From the NCBI RefSeq assembly GCF_022437945.1, contig NZ_CP092535.1, forward strand, positions 124,001-188,000: DNA of 64,000 nt. Direction: 5' to 3'. Positions within the stretch are counted from its first letter, which is position 1. Every line of letters starts with the position of its first letter. Origin of the DNA: Nocardioides sp. TF02-7 (GTDB lineage: Bacteria > Actinomycetota > Actinomycetes > Propionibacteriales > Nocardioidaceae). Below are positions 25,924 through 34,908 of the stretch, piece after piece. Made by a program: the position numbers and the translations under genes. The notes under the pieces are model-generated. The model had not been told where the DNA came from and searched no databases. It saw nothing but the letters and a program-made list of their open reading frames with translations.

Positions 25924-27320
25924 CTACCTCCCCACGACGCCGGTGCGGTTGATGAGCGTGTCGAGCATCTCGTCGACCGCGGTCATCAGTCGGGCGGCCG
26001 CCTCGTAGGCGCGCTGGGCGACGACCAGGTTCACGGTCTCCTCGTCGAGGTTCACGCCCGCGCCCTGCTCCCACGCGGTGTCGAGCGACGAGGTCAGGGC
26101 GAGCTGGTTGGCGGTCTGGCGGCCCACGGCGGCGACGTCGGAGGCGAACCCGTTGACCAGGCGCTGGTAGGCGGCGTCGAACCCGTCGACGTCGCTCAGG
26201 GCGGAGGCGTTCCGGCCGTCGGCAGCGCCTCCGGGCACCGACGAGGCGGCGACCCGGGCGGGGTCGGTGACGGCGACGGCCAGCGACCCGGCGGCGTCGG
26301 CCGGGTCGTAGGTGAAGAACGCACCGCCGGCGACCCCGGCGCCGTCGTAGCCCGCCGCGTGCCGGCCGTTGACGAGGTCGGCGAAGTCCCGGGCGATGGT
26401 GTCGAGGCCCTGCCGGTAGGCGGGCAGCGTCGTCGTCAGCAGGTCCGCGACCGCGCCCTGCCTCGCCGGTCAGCCCGGCCGGGAGGGCGGTGACGACGCC
26501 CCCGGAGGCGATGCCGAGGGTCACCTCGGCGCCGTCCGCGGTGCCGTCCGGCAGCACGCCGGAGACGACCTGCAGGGTCGCCGCCGTCCGGCCCTCCACC
26601 AGCGGGACGCCGGCGACCGAGACGTGGAACATGCCGTCGTCGCCGACCGTGGTCACCGCGCCGGTCAGCTCGGCCAGCCGGAGCGCGAGCCCGTCGCGCT
26701 GGTCGCGCAGCGTGCTCGCGTCGGTGCCGTTGACCTCGGCGGCGAGGATCTGCCGGTTGAGGTCCGCGACGCCGGACGCCGCGGTGTCGACCTGCCCGAC
26801 GACGTCGAGGAGCCGGAGCCGCTGGTCGGACTCCTCGCCGGTGACGTTGCGCACCTGGGCGCGCAGGGGCCTGGACGAGGGTGGCGGCGCTCTTGAGCAC
26901 CTCCTGCCGCGCGGCGTCGCCGGTCGGGTCCAGGGCGAGGTCCTCCCAGGCGTTGCTGAGCTCCAGCAGGGCGGCGGAGACCCCGTTGGGCCCGGGCTCA
27001 CCGATCCCGTCGTCCACGCGCTGCAGCGCGGCGCGGGTGGTCTGCAGGTGGCTGAGGACGGCGTGCTCGCGGCGCACGCGCCCGTCGAGCAGGGCGTCGA
27101 CGTGCCGGCGGGTGCCGGCGACCGCGACCCCGTCGCCGTACCCCTCGTAGCGGGACCACACGGCGGGCTGGCCGACGTGGACGGCGGACGCGACGACGCT
27201 GCGCCGCACGTAGCCCTCGGTCCCGGCGTTCGCGAGGTTGTTGCCGGCCACGTCGAGCGCGACCCGCTGGTAGCGCAGCGCCGAGACGGCGGCGCTGATG
27301 CTGCCGAACGACCCGCTCAT
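25924..27320 (-). CDS. flgK: Hook-filament junction protein FlgK, two frameshifts
   Basis: About 464 residues. The N-terminus SISAAVSALRYQRVALDVAG, then NNLANAGTEGYVRRSV, is the rod/hook-family signature; the C-terminus VNLDEETVNLVVAQRAYEAA, then ARLMTAVDEMLDTLINR, is the matching helix. Extra bases at about 26866 (TLVQALRAQVRNVTGEESDQ) and about 26462 (TGEAGAVADLLTTTLPAYRQ) split it into three frames; length modulo 3 confirms two insertions. Its ATG shares one base with the flgN stop. It joins the hook to FlgL and the filament. Confidence 0.93.
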
Positions 27321-27799
27321 CACAGGGCCTTGTCCAGGAACCCGCTCCGGGGTGCGTCGACGACGGCGGAGCCGTCCTCGGCGTAGCCGTCGGTCCCGGT
27401 GCCGGTGATGGAGGAGAGCGTCGCCCGGGCCGAGCGGTAGCCGGCGGTCAGCAGTCCCTTGTTCTGCTCGGAGAGCTCGGCGATCTCGCGGGCCATCGCG
27501 ACGAAGGCGTCGCGGTGGTCGAGCAGCAGGCCCTGCCAGGGCTCCGGCGCCGCGGCCGCGAGCGCCGCGAGCGACGGGTCCGGTGGCAGCCCGAGCTCGG
27601 CGGCGGCCTCGTCGGCGGCGACCGCGCGGAGCACCTCGGTCTCCCGGATGGTGGCGAGCACGTCCTCGATCTCGCGGGTGGCCGCGGCCAGCCACCGGGT
27701 GCGGCCGCTCGCCAGCACGAGCCGCTCGACCTCGAGCTTGAAGGAGAGCTGCTCCATCAGCTCGCGCTCGCGCCACAGGATCAGCGACAGCTTCTCCAT
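27320..27799 (-). CDS. flgN: FlgN-family export chaperone
   Basis: 159 residues, almost entirely helical. MEKLSLILWRERELMEQLSF, LEVERLVLASGRTRWLAAAT and LLDHRDAFVAMAREIAELSE, then QNKGLLTAGYRSARA, match the FlgN fold. FlgN guides FlgK and FlgL to the export gate. Start at 27799 with GGGAGAGG upstream; an in-frame extension to 27850 has no ribosome site. First gene of flgN-flgK-flgL-fliW-csrA, divergent from the sigma factor gene. Confidence 0.85.
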   Translation of the reverse strand: MEKLSLILWRERELMEQLSFKLEVERLVLASGRTRWLAAATREIEDVLATIRETEVLRAVAADEAAAELGLPPDPSLAALAAAAPEPWQGLLLDHRDAFVAMAREIAELSEQNKGLLTAGYRSARATLSSITGTGTDGYAEDGSAVVDAPRSGFLDKAL

Positions 27800-27846
27800 G
27801 GTCCGACCTCTCCCGATCCACCCCCCGGTCGGGGCTCTCGACCGTC

Positions 27847-27873
27847 CCATCGCCCGGCGCGGGGCCGACCTGA
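27847..27873 (-). promoter_or_regulatory. Possible FliA-type promoter of flgN operon
   Basis: Minus strand TCAG, 15 bp, GGCGATGG. Spacing and -35 match the motility pattern, but the -10 has G where the others have C at position 2. Located 48 nt before the flgN ATG. Confidence 0.4.
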
Positions 27874-27972
27874 GCGGTTTGCGTCACCCCGGGTCGGTCC
27901 GGTGGCGCCGATCGGCCGTCGCCGGTGGTCATTCCCGGTCGGGACCCTCGGCCGGCTGGTCCCGGGTCGCGT

Positions 27973-28012
27973 GGGAGCAAGGGCCCGATTGGTCCGGGAG
28001 CAGGGACCCGTT
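27973..28012. repeat. Two imperfect 17-bp direct repeats before the sigma factor gene
   Basis: GGGAGCAAGGGCCCGAT (27973) and GGGAGCAGGGACCCGTT (27996), 23 bp apart, 14 of 17 identical. They lie just before the sigma factor gene and could be an operator; nothing else supports this. Confidence 0.35.
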
Positions 28013-28030
28013 GTGACCGGATGTGATCAC

Positions 28031-28911
28031 GTGCCCCGTTCGGACCGACGACCCTCGTGCCTCGTGACCGGAGCGAAGAGCCACACCGAGGACCGGATCG
28101 TCAGCCACATCCCACTCGTGGGTCACATCGTCCGGGAGACGATGGGCCGGGTCCCGTCGCACGTCAGCCGCGACGACCTCACCTCGGCCGGGCTCACTGC
28201 GCTGGTGCAGGCCGCGCAGGCGTTCGACGACAGCCGCGGCGTCCCGTTCGACCGGTACGCCGCCACCCGGGTGCGGGGGGGCGGTGCTCGACGAGCTGCG
28301 GGCGGTCGACTGGGCTTCGCGGTCGGTGCGCCGCCGCGCCCGGGACCTCGACGAGACGCGCGGCCGGCTGGCGGCGGCGCTCGGCCGGACGCCCACGGCG
28401 GCCGAGGTCGCGACCGCGACCGGCCTCACCGAGCAGGAGGTGCAGGCCAACGAGGACGACATCGCGCGGGCCAACGTGCTGTCGCTGCAGGCGGCCACGT
28501 CCTCCGCCCTCGACGAGCTGGTCCCCACGCGCGCGCCGTCGCCCGAGGCGATCGCCGAGCACCGGGAACGGCTGACCTACCTCGTCGAGGCGGTCGCGGA
28601 GCTCCCCCGAGCGGCTGCGGACCGTCGTCGAGGACTACTTCTTCGCCGAGCGGCCGATGGCCGACATCGCCGCCGACCTCGGCGTCACCGACTCGCGGAT
28701 CTCCCAGATGCGTGCCGAGGCGCTCTCCCTGCTCCGCGACGCCCTCAACCACGCGCTCGAGCCGGCCCTCGTGACCGAGGTGGGCAAGCCGGGTGGCTGT
28801 GCGAACCGGCGGCGGGAGGCCTACTTCGCCGCCGTCGCCGCCCGCCACGCCGACGGGCTCCGCCGCACGCAGCGCTCCGTCGCACCGCCCCGGGTCGACG
28901 CGGCCGGCTGA
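28031..28911 (+). CDS. fliA: FliA/WhiG-type sigma factor (sigma-28), frameshifted
   Basis: About 292 residues. Region 2: HIPLVGHIVRETMGRVPSHV, DDLTSAGLTALVQAAQAFDD and VPFDRYAATRVRGAVLDELR. Region 3: RRRARDLDETRGRLAAALGR, then TPTAAEVA. Region 4: RLRTVVEDYFFAERPMADIA, then ADLGVTDSRISQMRAEALSL. This is the sigma-70 group 3 motility type. Extra G at about 28276 and extra C at about 28604 split it; length modulo 3 agrees. The start is uncertain: GTG 28031 or GTG 28064, neither with a clear ribosome site. It should read the TCAG-N15-NCCGAT promoters of this window. I see no flgM anti-sigma gene nearby. Confidence 0.88.
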
Positions 28912-28943
28912 CGGCGCGGGGAGAAAATCCCCCGGGTTTTCCC

Positions 28944-28970
28944 TCAACCGCCGACGTCCCCCACCGATGG
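28944..28970 (+). promoter_or_regulatory. FliA-type promoter of flagellin gene
   Basis: TCAA, 15 bp, ACCGATGG. Transcription would begin near 28977, giving a leader of about 64 nt that starts just before the CsrA-type hairpin. Confidence 0.65.
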
Positions 28971-28980
28971 GGTGGGCGTC

Positions 28981-29033
28981 GGAGCCCACGGACGGGCTCC
29001 GGTCCCACCACCAGACCTGTCGTTCCAGGAGGG
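28981..29033 (+). promoter_or_regulatory. Predicted CsrA-binding leader of fliC (hexaloop hairpin plus Shine-Dalgarno)
   Basis: Perfect 7-bp stem GGAGCCC / GGGCTCC closing the hexaloop ACGGAC (28988-28993), which fits the CsrA loop rule ANGGAN. A second GGA lies in the Shine-Dalgarno AGGAGGG (29027-29033), 7 nt before the ATG. Two GGA sites about 38 nt apart suit one CsrA dimer, which would block ribosome binding. csrA and fliW lie 4 kb away. Seen in sequence; binding is inferred. Confidence 0.7.
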
Positions 29034-29040
29034 AAACACC

Positions 29041-29829
29041 ATGGGTCTCCGCATCAACCAGAACATCGACGCCGTCAACGCGTACCGCAACCTGTCGGTC
29101 ACGCAGGGCCAGATGTCGAAGTCGCTCGAGAAGCTCTCGAGCGGCTTCCGGATCAACCGCGCCGCCGACGACGCCGCCGGTCTCGCCATCTCCGAGGGCC
29201 TGCGGTCGCAGGTCGGCGGCCTCAAGGTCGCGGTCCGCAACGCCCAGGACGGCGTCTCCGTCGCGCAGACCGCCGAAGGCGCGCTCACCGAGGTCCACTC
29301 CATGCTGCAGCGCATGAACGACCTCGCGGTGCAGTACAACAACGGCACGCAGAACGCGAACTCCCAGGCCGCGCTGTCGGCGGAGTTCACCGAGCTGCAC
29401 ACCGAGATCACCCGGATCAAGGAGAACACCAAGTTCAACGGCGTCGAGCTCTTCGCCGGCGCGGCCCTCACCTTCCAGGTGGGCTACGACAGCGGCGACG
29501 AGATCTCGATCTCGGCCACGGCGCTCGCCGACTTCGACGTCAGCGGCGCGCTGATCACCGACAGCAACACGGTCCAGACCGCCATCACGACGATCTCGAC
29601 GCAGCGCGCCGAGCTCGGTGCCGTGCAGAACCGGTTCGAGCACACGATCAACAACGTGAACGTCGCGATCGAGAACCTGTCGGCGTCGGAGTCGCGCATC
29701 CGCGACACCGACATGGCCCAGGAGATGATGAACTTCACGCGTTCGCAGATCCTGTCCCAGGCGGGCACCGCCATGCTCGCCCAGGCGAAGTCGGCCCCGC
29801 AGAGCGTCCTGCAGCTGCTGCAGGGCTGA
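29041..29829 (+). CDS. fliC: Flagellin (filament protein)
   Basis: 262 residues, short. The N-terminal D0/D1 (MGLRINQNIDAVNAYRNLSV, LEKLSSGFRINRAADDAAGL) and C-terminal D1/D0 (SESRIRDTDMAQEMMNFTRS, then QILSQAGTAMLAQAKSAPQS) are complete, but the outer D2/D3 domains are nearly absent; only about 50 residues (TFQVGYDSGDEISISATALA region) separate them. Such minimal flagellins make thin smooth filaments. No frameshift. The codons and leader look like a highly expressed gene: strong ribosome site AGGAGGG, FliA-type promoter, a predicted CsrA hairpin and a terminator stem downstream. Confidence 0.97.
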   Translation: MGLRINQNIDAVNAYRNLSVTQGQMSKSLEKLSSGFRINRAADDAAGLAISEGLRSQVGGLKVAVRNAQDGVSVAQTAEGALTEVHSMLQRMNDLAVQYNNGTQNANSQAALSAEFTELHTEITRIKENTKFNGVELFAGAALTFQVGYDSGDEISISATALADFDVSGALITDSNTVQTAITTISTQRAELGAVQNRFEHTINNVNVAIENLSASESRIRDTDMAQEMMNFTRSQILSQAGTAMLAQAKSAPQSVLQLLQG

Positions 29830-29834
29830 CCGAC

Positions 29835-29873
29835 GCGTCCGGGCGCTGACCGGCACGGTCGGCGCCCGGACGC
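29835..29873 (+). terminator. Hairpin after flagellin gene
   Basis: Perfect 12-bp stem GCGTCCGGGCGC / GCGCCCGGACGC around a 15-nt loop, without a T-run. It probably lowers read-through from fliC into fliD or protects the flagellin mRNA 3' end. Confidence 0.6.
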
Positions 29874-29891
29874 ACCACCGAGGAGGACGCG

Positions 29892-31242
29892 ATGGCGAGC
29901 GCGAGCATCAGCGGCCTGTCGAGCGGCCTCGACACCGCGACGATCATCAGCCAGCTCATGCAGCTGGAGGCCGCTCCCCCAGACCCGGCTCAAGGTCCGG
30001 GTCGGCACCGAGCAGTCGCGGGTCGCCGCGCTGCAGGGCATCAACACCCGCCTCGCCGCCCTCGCCGCCGCGGCCGAGCAGATGACCGCACCGGGCAGCG
30101 GCTCCACCTCGGTGTGGCAGTCGCTGCGCGCGACGTCGTCGAGCGAGGCCGTCACCGTGACCGCCTCCCGCGCAGCGAGCCCGGCGACGTACGCCGTCGA
30201 CGTCGTCGCCACCGCGAGCGCGCACCGGGTCGCCTTCACCGACGCCTCCGCGCAGGACGCCGTCGTCACCGGCGGTGCCACCACCATCGAGCTCGACCGG
30301 CTCGACGGCAGCGAGCCCCTGACCCTCGACGTCGGGAGCGGCACGCTCGCCGAGGTCGTCGCCGCGATCAACGACACCGCCAACGAGACCGGCCTCAGGG
30401 CCGCGACGGTCCAGGTGGCGCCCGGTTCCTACCGTCTGCTCGTCGAGTCGACGAGCACCGGCGCGGGCGAGGACTTCGCCCTCGGGCTCCCCGGCGGTAC
30501 GCCGCTCCTGGGCGGGCCGGCGTCGGTGCAGCCCGCGCGCGACGCGGAGATCGGCATCGGGGGATCACGGTCCGGTCGACCACCAACACGTTCACCGACG
30601 TGGTCCCCGGCGTGACGATCACGCTGGGCCCCTCCGCGTCGGGCACGGCGGACATCGCCGTCACGCGCGACGCCGGCACCCGCTCCGCGGCGGTGAAGAA
30701 GGTGGTCGACGACCTCAACGGGCTGCTGTCGACGATCGCGACCCAGACCGCCTACAACCCGACCTCCGGTGCGTCCGGCGTCCTCAGCGGGACCTCCGCC
30801 CTGCGGTCGCTCGCCACCGCGCTGGTCGAGACCGTGTACCCCACCGGACGGCGGGACGCTCTCCTCGTTCGGCGTGGAGCTGGACCGGTACGGCCGACTG
30901 GTGTTCGACGAGGAGAGGCTCGCCGCGGCGTTCGCGGAGGACCCCGACGCCGTCGGTGCCGCGTTCGCCGGACCCGAGGGGTTCCTCGCCCGGCTCCAGC
31001 AGGTCGCCGAGAAGGCCAGCGACCCGCACACCGGGTCGCTCACCTCGCTCATCACCAGCAGCACCGACGGCATCCAGCGCCTCAACGACAGCATCGCCGC
31101 GTGGGACGAGCGGCTTGCGTTGCGGCGCACGACCCTCGAACGCCAGTACACCGCGCTCGAGGTCGCCCTCAACCAGCTCCAGAGCCAGTCGAGCTGGCTC
31201 GCCAGCCAGCTGGCCTCCCTCGACAACGACAACGGCTCCTGA
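29892..31242 (+). CDS. fliD: Filament cap protein FliD, three frameshifts
   Basis: About 449 residues. The N-terminus ISGLSSGLDTATIISQLMQL is the FliD signature. The middle has GPSASGTADIAVTRDAGTRS, and the C-terminus SSTDGIQRLNDSIAAWDERL, then ALRRTTLERQYTALEVALNQ and LQSQSSWLASQLA, is the cap coiled coil. Frame breaks: extra C at about 29977, missing G at about 30561 (AEIGIGGITVRSTTNTFTDV) and an extra A at about 30851 (VYPTGGGTLSSFGVELDRYG); the net length agrees. ATG 29892 has a GAGGAGG site. It caps the growing filament and helps flagellin fold. Confidence 0.93.
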
Positions 31243-31254
31243 CCGGAGGACCCC

Positions 31255-31647
31255 ATGCACCTCAAGGACGCCCGCAGCGCCTACCTCGGCAACGCGGTCA
31301 CCACCGCGAGCCCGGCGCGACTGCTGGTGATGCTCGTCGAGCGGCTCGCCCTCGACGTCGAGCGCGGTCTCGAGGCGCAGCAGGCGTCGGACTGGACCGC
31401 GGCGCACCGGCACCTCATCCACGCCCAGGACGTCGTGGTGGAGCTCGCCACCAGCCTCGCGCCCGACGAGATGCCCCGGCGGGGCGGAGCTGGCGATGCT
31501 CTACGAGTACCTGCGGGGTCGCCTCGTCGTGGCCAACGTCCGGCGCGACCTCGCGGTCACCCGCGAGGCGCTCGCGCTGGCGCGGGAGCTCGCCGAGACC
31601 TGGCGGACCGCGGCGCTGTCGAGCGCCACCTCCTCCCCCCCTCCTGA
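31255..31647 (+). CDS. fliS: Flagellin chaperone FliS, frameshifted
   Basis: About 130 residues. RSAYLGNAVTTASPARLLVM, then LVERLALDVERGLEAQQ, and LAMLYEYLRGRLVVANVRRD, then LAVTREALALARELAETW, are the FliS four-helix bundle. Extra G at about 31484; and in the C-run at about 31636 one C seems missing, after which the frame closes on TGA 31645-31647. It binds unfolded flagellin and delivers it to the export gate. GGAGG ribosome site 5 nt before ATG 31255; follows fliD by 12 bp. Confidence 0.9.
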   Translation: MHLKDARSAYLGNAVTTASPARLLVMLVERLALDVERGLEAQQASDWTAAHRHLIHAQDVVVELATSLAPDEMPRRGGAGDALRVPAGSPRRGQRPARPRGHPRGARAGAGARRDLADRGAVERHLLPPS

Positions 31648-31655
31648 GGTCGCCG

Positions 31656-31996
31656 ATGTCCGCCACCGAGGACCCGACCGACGTCTGGCACGAGGCGCTC
31701 ACCCGTCTGGAGCGGGACGTCGCCCGCGTCGAGGCGTTGCTGCCGCCGCCGGCCGGGGCACCCCCGCCGACGCCGCGATGGAGGTCGCCGGCGCCTGGAC
31801 CGCACCTTCCGACCCGGGCCCGCTCCCGTCGGCGGCGGTCGAGCGCGCCCGTGAGCTCCTCGCCCGCCAGCAACGGGCGATCGCCGCGCTCTCGCCCGCG
31901 CTGGCAGCCGCCCGCCGGGAGGTGCGGGTCGTCGGCTCGGTCACCGCGGCGACCGGCCCGGCGGGGGCACCGGCCTACCTCGACGTCCGCGCCTAG
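31656..31996 (+). CDS. Small helical protein in the fliD-fliS operon, FliT-like by position
   Basis: About 113 residues after correcting one missing base near 31758. It begins MSATEDPTDVWHEALTRLER, then DVARVEALLPPP, and ends with a helix, AAVERARELLARQQRAIAAL. GAGG ribosome site 6 nt before ATG 31656. Size, helical character and place directly after fliS suggest a FliT-type chaperone for FliD, but the sequence alone does not prove it. The stop lies 5 bp from the convergent cheB stop. Confidence 0.6.
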
Positions 31997-32001
31997 CCAC
32001 G

Positions 32002-33080
32002 TCAGCGGCTCGGGGTCGTGCGCGCGACGGCGGCGGCGATCCGGCCGGGCACCAGGTCCAGCGGCAGCACCTCGTCCGCGAGACCCGCTCCGGCGACGGC
32101 GCCCGGCATGCCCCAGACGACGGACGTCTGCTCGTCCTGGACCAGCACCCGGGCACCGGCCGCCGCCAGCCGGCGACAGCCGGCGAGCCCGTCGTGGCCC
32201 ATGCCGCTCAGCACCACCGCGAGCACCCGCCCGCCGAACACGTCGCCGGCCGACCGGAAGAGGGCGTCGACGGCCGGGCGGCAGAAGTTCTCCTGCGGCC
32301 CCTGGTCGAGCCGCACCCGACCGGAGCCCGGCAGGCCGGCGAGACGCAGGTGGTGGTCTCCCGGCGCGACCAGGACCTCGCCGGCGACGAGCGGCTCCCC
32401 CGTCGACCGCCTCGCGGACCGGCAACCCGCACTCCCGGTCCAGCCGCTGCGCGAGCATGGCGGTGAACACCGGCGGCATGTGCTGCACGACGACGACCGG
32501 GACCGGCAGGGTCGCAGGGAGCCGCGCCAGCACCCGTGCCAACGCGTCGGGGCCACCGGTCGAGGCACCGACCACGACCACCTGCGGCGGGCCGTCGGCG
32601 GCCGGTCGCGGTGCGGCCGGCCGGTCGGGACGGCGTACGGCGTCCCCGGCAGGGCGGCCGGCGGCGACGCGGCGGCGGCCGGCGAGCGCCCGGATCCTCG
32701 GGACCAGCTCGTCGCGCACCGCGGCGACGCCCGCTGCGACGCCGCCCGCCGTGCTCGCGGGCTTCGCGACGTAGTCGCTCGCGCCCCGCGACAGCGCCTC
32801 CAGCGTCACCGCCGCACCGCGCTCGGTGAGGGGTGGAGAACATGATGATCGGCAGCCGCGGCCGGTCCTTGCGGATCTCGGCGACCGCACCGAGCCCGTC
32901 GAGGCGGGGCATCTCGACGTCGAGCACGACGACGTCGGGCTCGAGCTCGGCCACCCGCTCGAGCGCCTCGAGCCCGTCCCGCGCCTGCCCGGCCACCTCG
33001 ATGTCGCCCGCCTCGGCGAGGGCGGAGGCGACCAGCCGGCGGACGACGGCGGAGTCGTCGACGACGAGCACACGGATCAC
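32002..33080 (-). CDS. cheB: Chemotaxis methylesterase CheB, two frameshifts
   Basis: About 358 residues, GTG start with GAGGAG upstream. Receiver: VIRVLVVDDSAVVRRLVASA, VVVLDVEMPRLDGLGAVAEI. Methylesterase triad: Ser in VVVVGASTGGPDAL, His in VVVQHMPPVFTAML, Asp in VLSGMGHDGLAGC. Extra C at about 32832 (IIMFSTLTERGAAVTLEALS) and extra G at about 32402 (VREAVDGEPLVAGEVLVAPG). It demethylates receptors during adaptation. It stands alone on the minus strand, divergent from cheR, with its own FliA-type promoter. Confidence 0.94.
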
Positions 33081-33087
33081 GCGCTCC

Positions 33088-33114
33088 TCATCGGCGCGGC
33101 CGGCACGGTCCTGA
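33088..33114 (-). promoter_or_regulatory. FliA-type promoter of cheB
   Basis: Minus strand TCAG, 15 bp, GCCGATGA. The -10 ends 7 nt before the cheB GTG, so the message would be nearly leaderless. Confidence 0.7.
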
Positions 33115-33141
33115 GCGGACCCGGCAACGTGCGCCGACCGC

Positions 33142-33168
33142 TCAGGAACGCTGCGCCCGGCCCGATGG
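33142..33168 (+). promoter_or_regulatory. FliA-type promoter of cheR operon
   Basis: TCAG, 15 bp, CCCGATGG; the -10 ends 7 nt before ATG 33176. Back to back with the cheB promoter. Confidence 0.7.
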
Positions 33169-33175
33169 GAAGGGC

Positions 33176-34043
33176 ATGGTGCCCCCCGTCGACACGTTCG
33201 CCGCGGTCGCGGACCTGGTGCGCCGCGAGACGGGGATGGTCTACGAGGCCGGCAAGGAGTACCTGGTCGAGGCCCGGCTGCGACCGCTCGCCGACACCGC
33301 GGGCTGCACGGTCGCCGACTACGTCCGCCGGCTCCCCCCGCGACCCGGCCGAGCGACGCAAGGCCGTCGACGCGCTGACCATCAACGAGACCAGCTGGTT
33401 CCGCGACCAGGCGCCGTACCGCGCGTTCACGGACGTGCTGCTGCCGGCGCTCCTCGAGGAGCGCGCGGAGCGTCGCCACCTCCGCATCTGGAGCGCCGCC
33501 TGCTCCAGCGGGCAGGAGGCCTACTCGATCGCGATGCTGCTCGACCAGCACCTGCCGCCGGGCTGGACGAGCGAGATCGTCGCGAGCGACGTCTCGACCC
33601 GGATGCTGGAGCGCGTCCGCGAGGGTCGCTACTCCCAGGTCGAGATGAACCGCGGGCTCCCGGCGTCGCACCTGGTCCGGTACTTCACCCGGGCGGGCAA
33701 CCAGTGGCAGGTCGTCCCACGGCTGCGGGCGATGGTCACCGTGCGCCACCAGAACCTGGCTGCTCCGTTCCTCGGGCTCGGCGCGTTCGACGTGGTGCTG
33801 CTCCGCAACGTCCTCATCTACTTCGACCAGGCCACCCGGCACGACGTCCTCCGGCGGATGCGGCCGGCGGTCGCGCCGGGCGGCTACCTGCTCCTGGGCT
33901 CGACGGAGACGACCGTCGACCTGCCACCCGACCTGGAGGCCGCGTGGAGGCGGGAGCAGGTCGGGCGGGTGCAGGTGCACCGTCCGGCCGCCACCGCCCG
34001 TGGTGTCCGCCGCCACCCCGCGCCGACCCCGACAGGAGCCTGA
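33176..34043 (+). CDS. cheR: Chemotaxis methyltransferase CheR, frameshifted
   Basis: About 288 residues. N-terminal helical domain (VRRETGMVYEAGKEYLVEAR), then TINETSWFRDQAPYRAFTDV, SAM-binding WSAACSSGQEAYSIAMLLDQ, and VVLLRNVLIYFDQATRHDVL. An extra C at about 33337 (RRLPRDPAERRKAVDALTIN). It methylates receptor glutamates using S-adenosylmethionine. ATG 33176; GTG at 33179 is an alternative. First gene of cheR-cheY-cheX-cheY2. Confidence 0.94.
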
Positions 34044-34044
34044 C

Positions 34045-34428
34045 ATGCGCGCGTTGATCATCGACGACTCACGGGCGATGCGCAGCATCCTGCGGCGCAT
34101 CGTCACCGGCCTCGGGTTCGAGACCACCGAGGCCGCCCACGGGCAGGAGGCGCTGGACCTCCTCCACGAGGGCCTCGCTCCCGACCTGTGCCTCATCGAC
34201 TGGAACATGCCGGTCATGGACGGCTACACGTTCCTCACCCGCGTCCGCGACGAGCCTGCATGGCGGTCGATCACCCTGATGATGGTCACCACGGAGAGCG
34301 AGCAGCGCCAGATCGTCCGCGCACTCGCGGCCGGTGCTCACGAGTACGTCATCAAGCCGTTCACCCCGGACGCCATCGCCGACAAGCTCGCGCTGCTCGG
34401 CCTGCTCCCCGCGGAGGCGGGCGCATGA
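34045..34428 (+). CDS. cheY: Chemotaxis response regulator CheY (copy 1)
   Basis: 127 residues, single receiver domain. ALIIDDSRAMRSILRRIVTG (acidic pair), LCLIDWNMPVMDGYTFLTRV (phospho-acceptor Asp), LMMVTTESEQRQIVRALAAG (switch Thr) and HEYVIKPFTPDAIADKL (Lys). The WNMPxMDG wording is typical of CheY. AGGAG site upstream; one base after the cheR stop; overlaps the next gene by ATGA. It binds the motor switch FliM when phosphorylated by CheA. Confidence 0.94.
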   Translation: MRALIIDDSRAMRSILRRIVTGLGFETTEAAHGQEALDLLHEGLAPDLCLIDWNMPVMDGYTFLTRVRDEPAWRSITLMMVTTESEQRQIVRALAAGAHEYVIKPFTPDAIADKLALLGLLPAEAGA

Positions 34429-34908
34429 CCACGGGCGCCTCCACCGCCGCTCCGGACCCGGCGGACGTCGCATCGGTGGTCACGGAGGTCTGGGCCTCGT
34501 TCGCGGGCGACGGCGCCCCGTTGGCGGCCGGCCGCACCGGCTCCGCGGCCGACCGCACGTGGTGCGGCGTCGTGTCGGTCGCCGGCGGCTGGCGGGGCAC
34601 CGTGGTCGTCGAGATCGACGACGCCGCCGCCCGCGCGGTCGCCGCGGCGATGCTCGGCGTGGCCGACGATGCCGACATCACCGACGACGACGTGACCGAC
34701 GCCGTCGGGGGAGCTGGCCAACATGGTGGGCGGCAACGTCAAGGGCCTGATGCCCGGGCCGAGCACGCTCTCGCTCCCCTCGGTCGCGGCCGGTCCCGTG
34801 GCCGTCCCCTCCGGTGCGCGTGTGGTCGCGCGCGTCGACCTGCCCCGCGCGGAGGCGCCGCTGCGCGTGTCCGTCCACTGCCCGCACGAACCACGAGGAG
34901 CTCGATGA
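34425..34908 (+). CDS. cheX: CheX/CheC-type CheY-P phosphatase, frameshifted
   Basis: About 160 residues. The motif GELANMVGGNVKGLMPG contains the E-x2-N signature that CheC, CheX and FliY use to hydrolyse CheY-P. The flanks GTVVVEIDDAAARAVAAAML and GARVVARVDLPRAEAPLRVS fit the CheC-like fold. An extra G at about 34708 separates the two frames. Wedged between two cheY genes with ATGA overlaps on both sides, so the job of resetting CheY fits. Confidence 0.8.

Noticed and set aside
27907..27916. GGCCGATCGG-like box as a FliA promoter for the sigma factor gene
   Set aside because: The -35 positions 15 bp away read CCCG (plus) or GGAA (minus), so the box is probably a chance palindrome.
28952..28981. 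Second hairpin in the flagellin leader (CCCACC/GGTGGG)
   Set aside because: It lies over the predicted -10 and mostly upstream of the predicted start, so it is probably not in the RNA.
31636..31996. FliS with a long C-terminal extension
   Set aside because: A GAGG-led ATG at 31656 and a conserved-looking start (MSATEDPTDVW) show a separate gene; the C-run before it is one base short.
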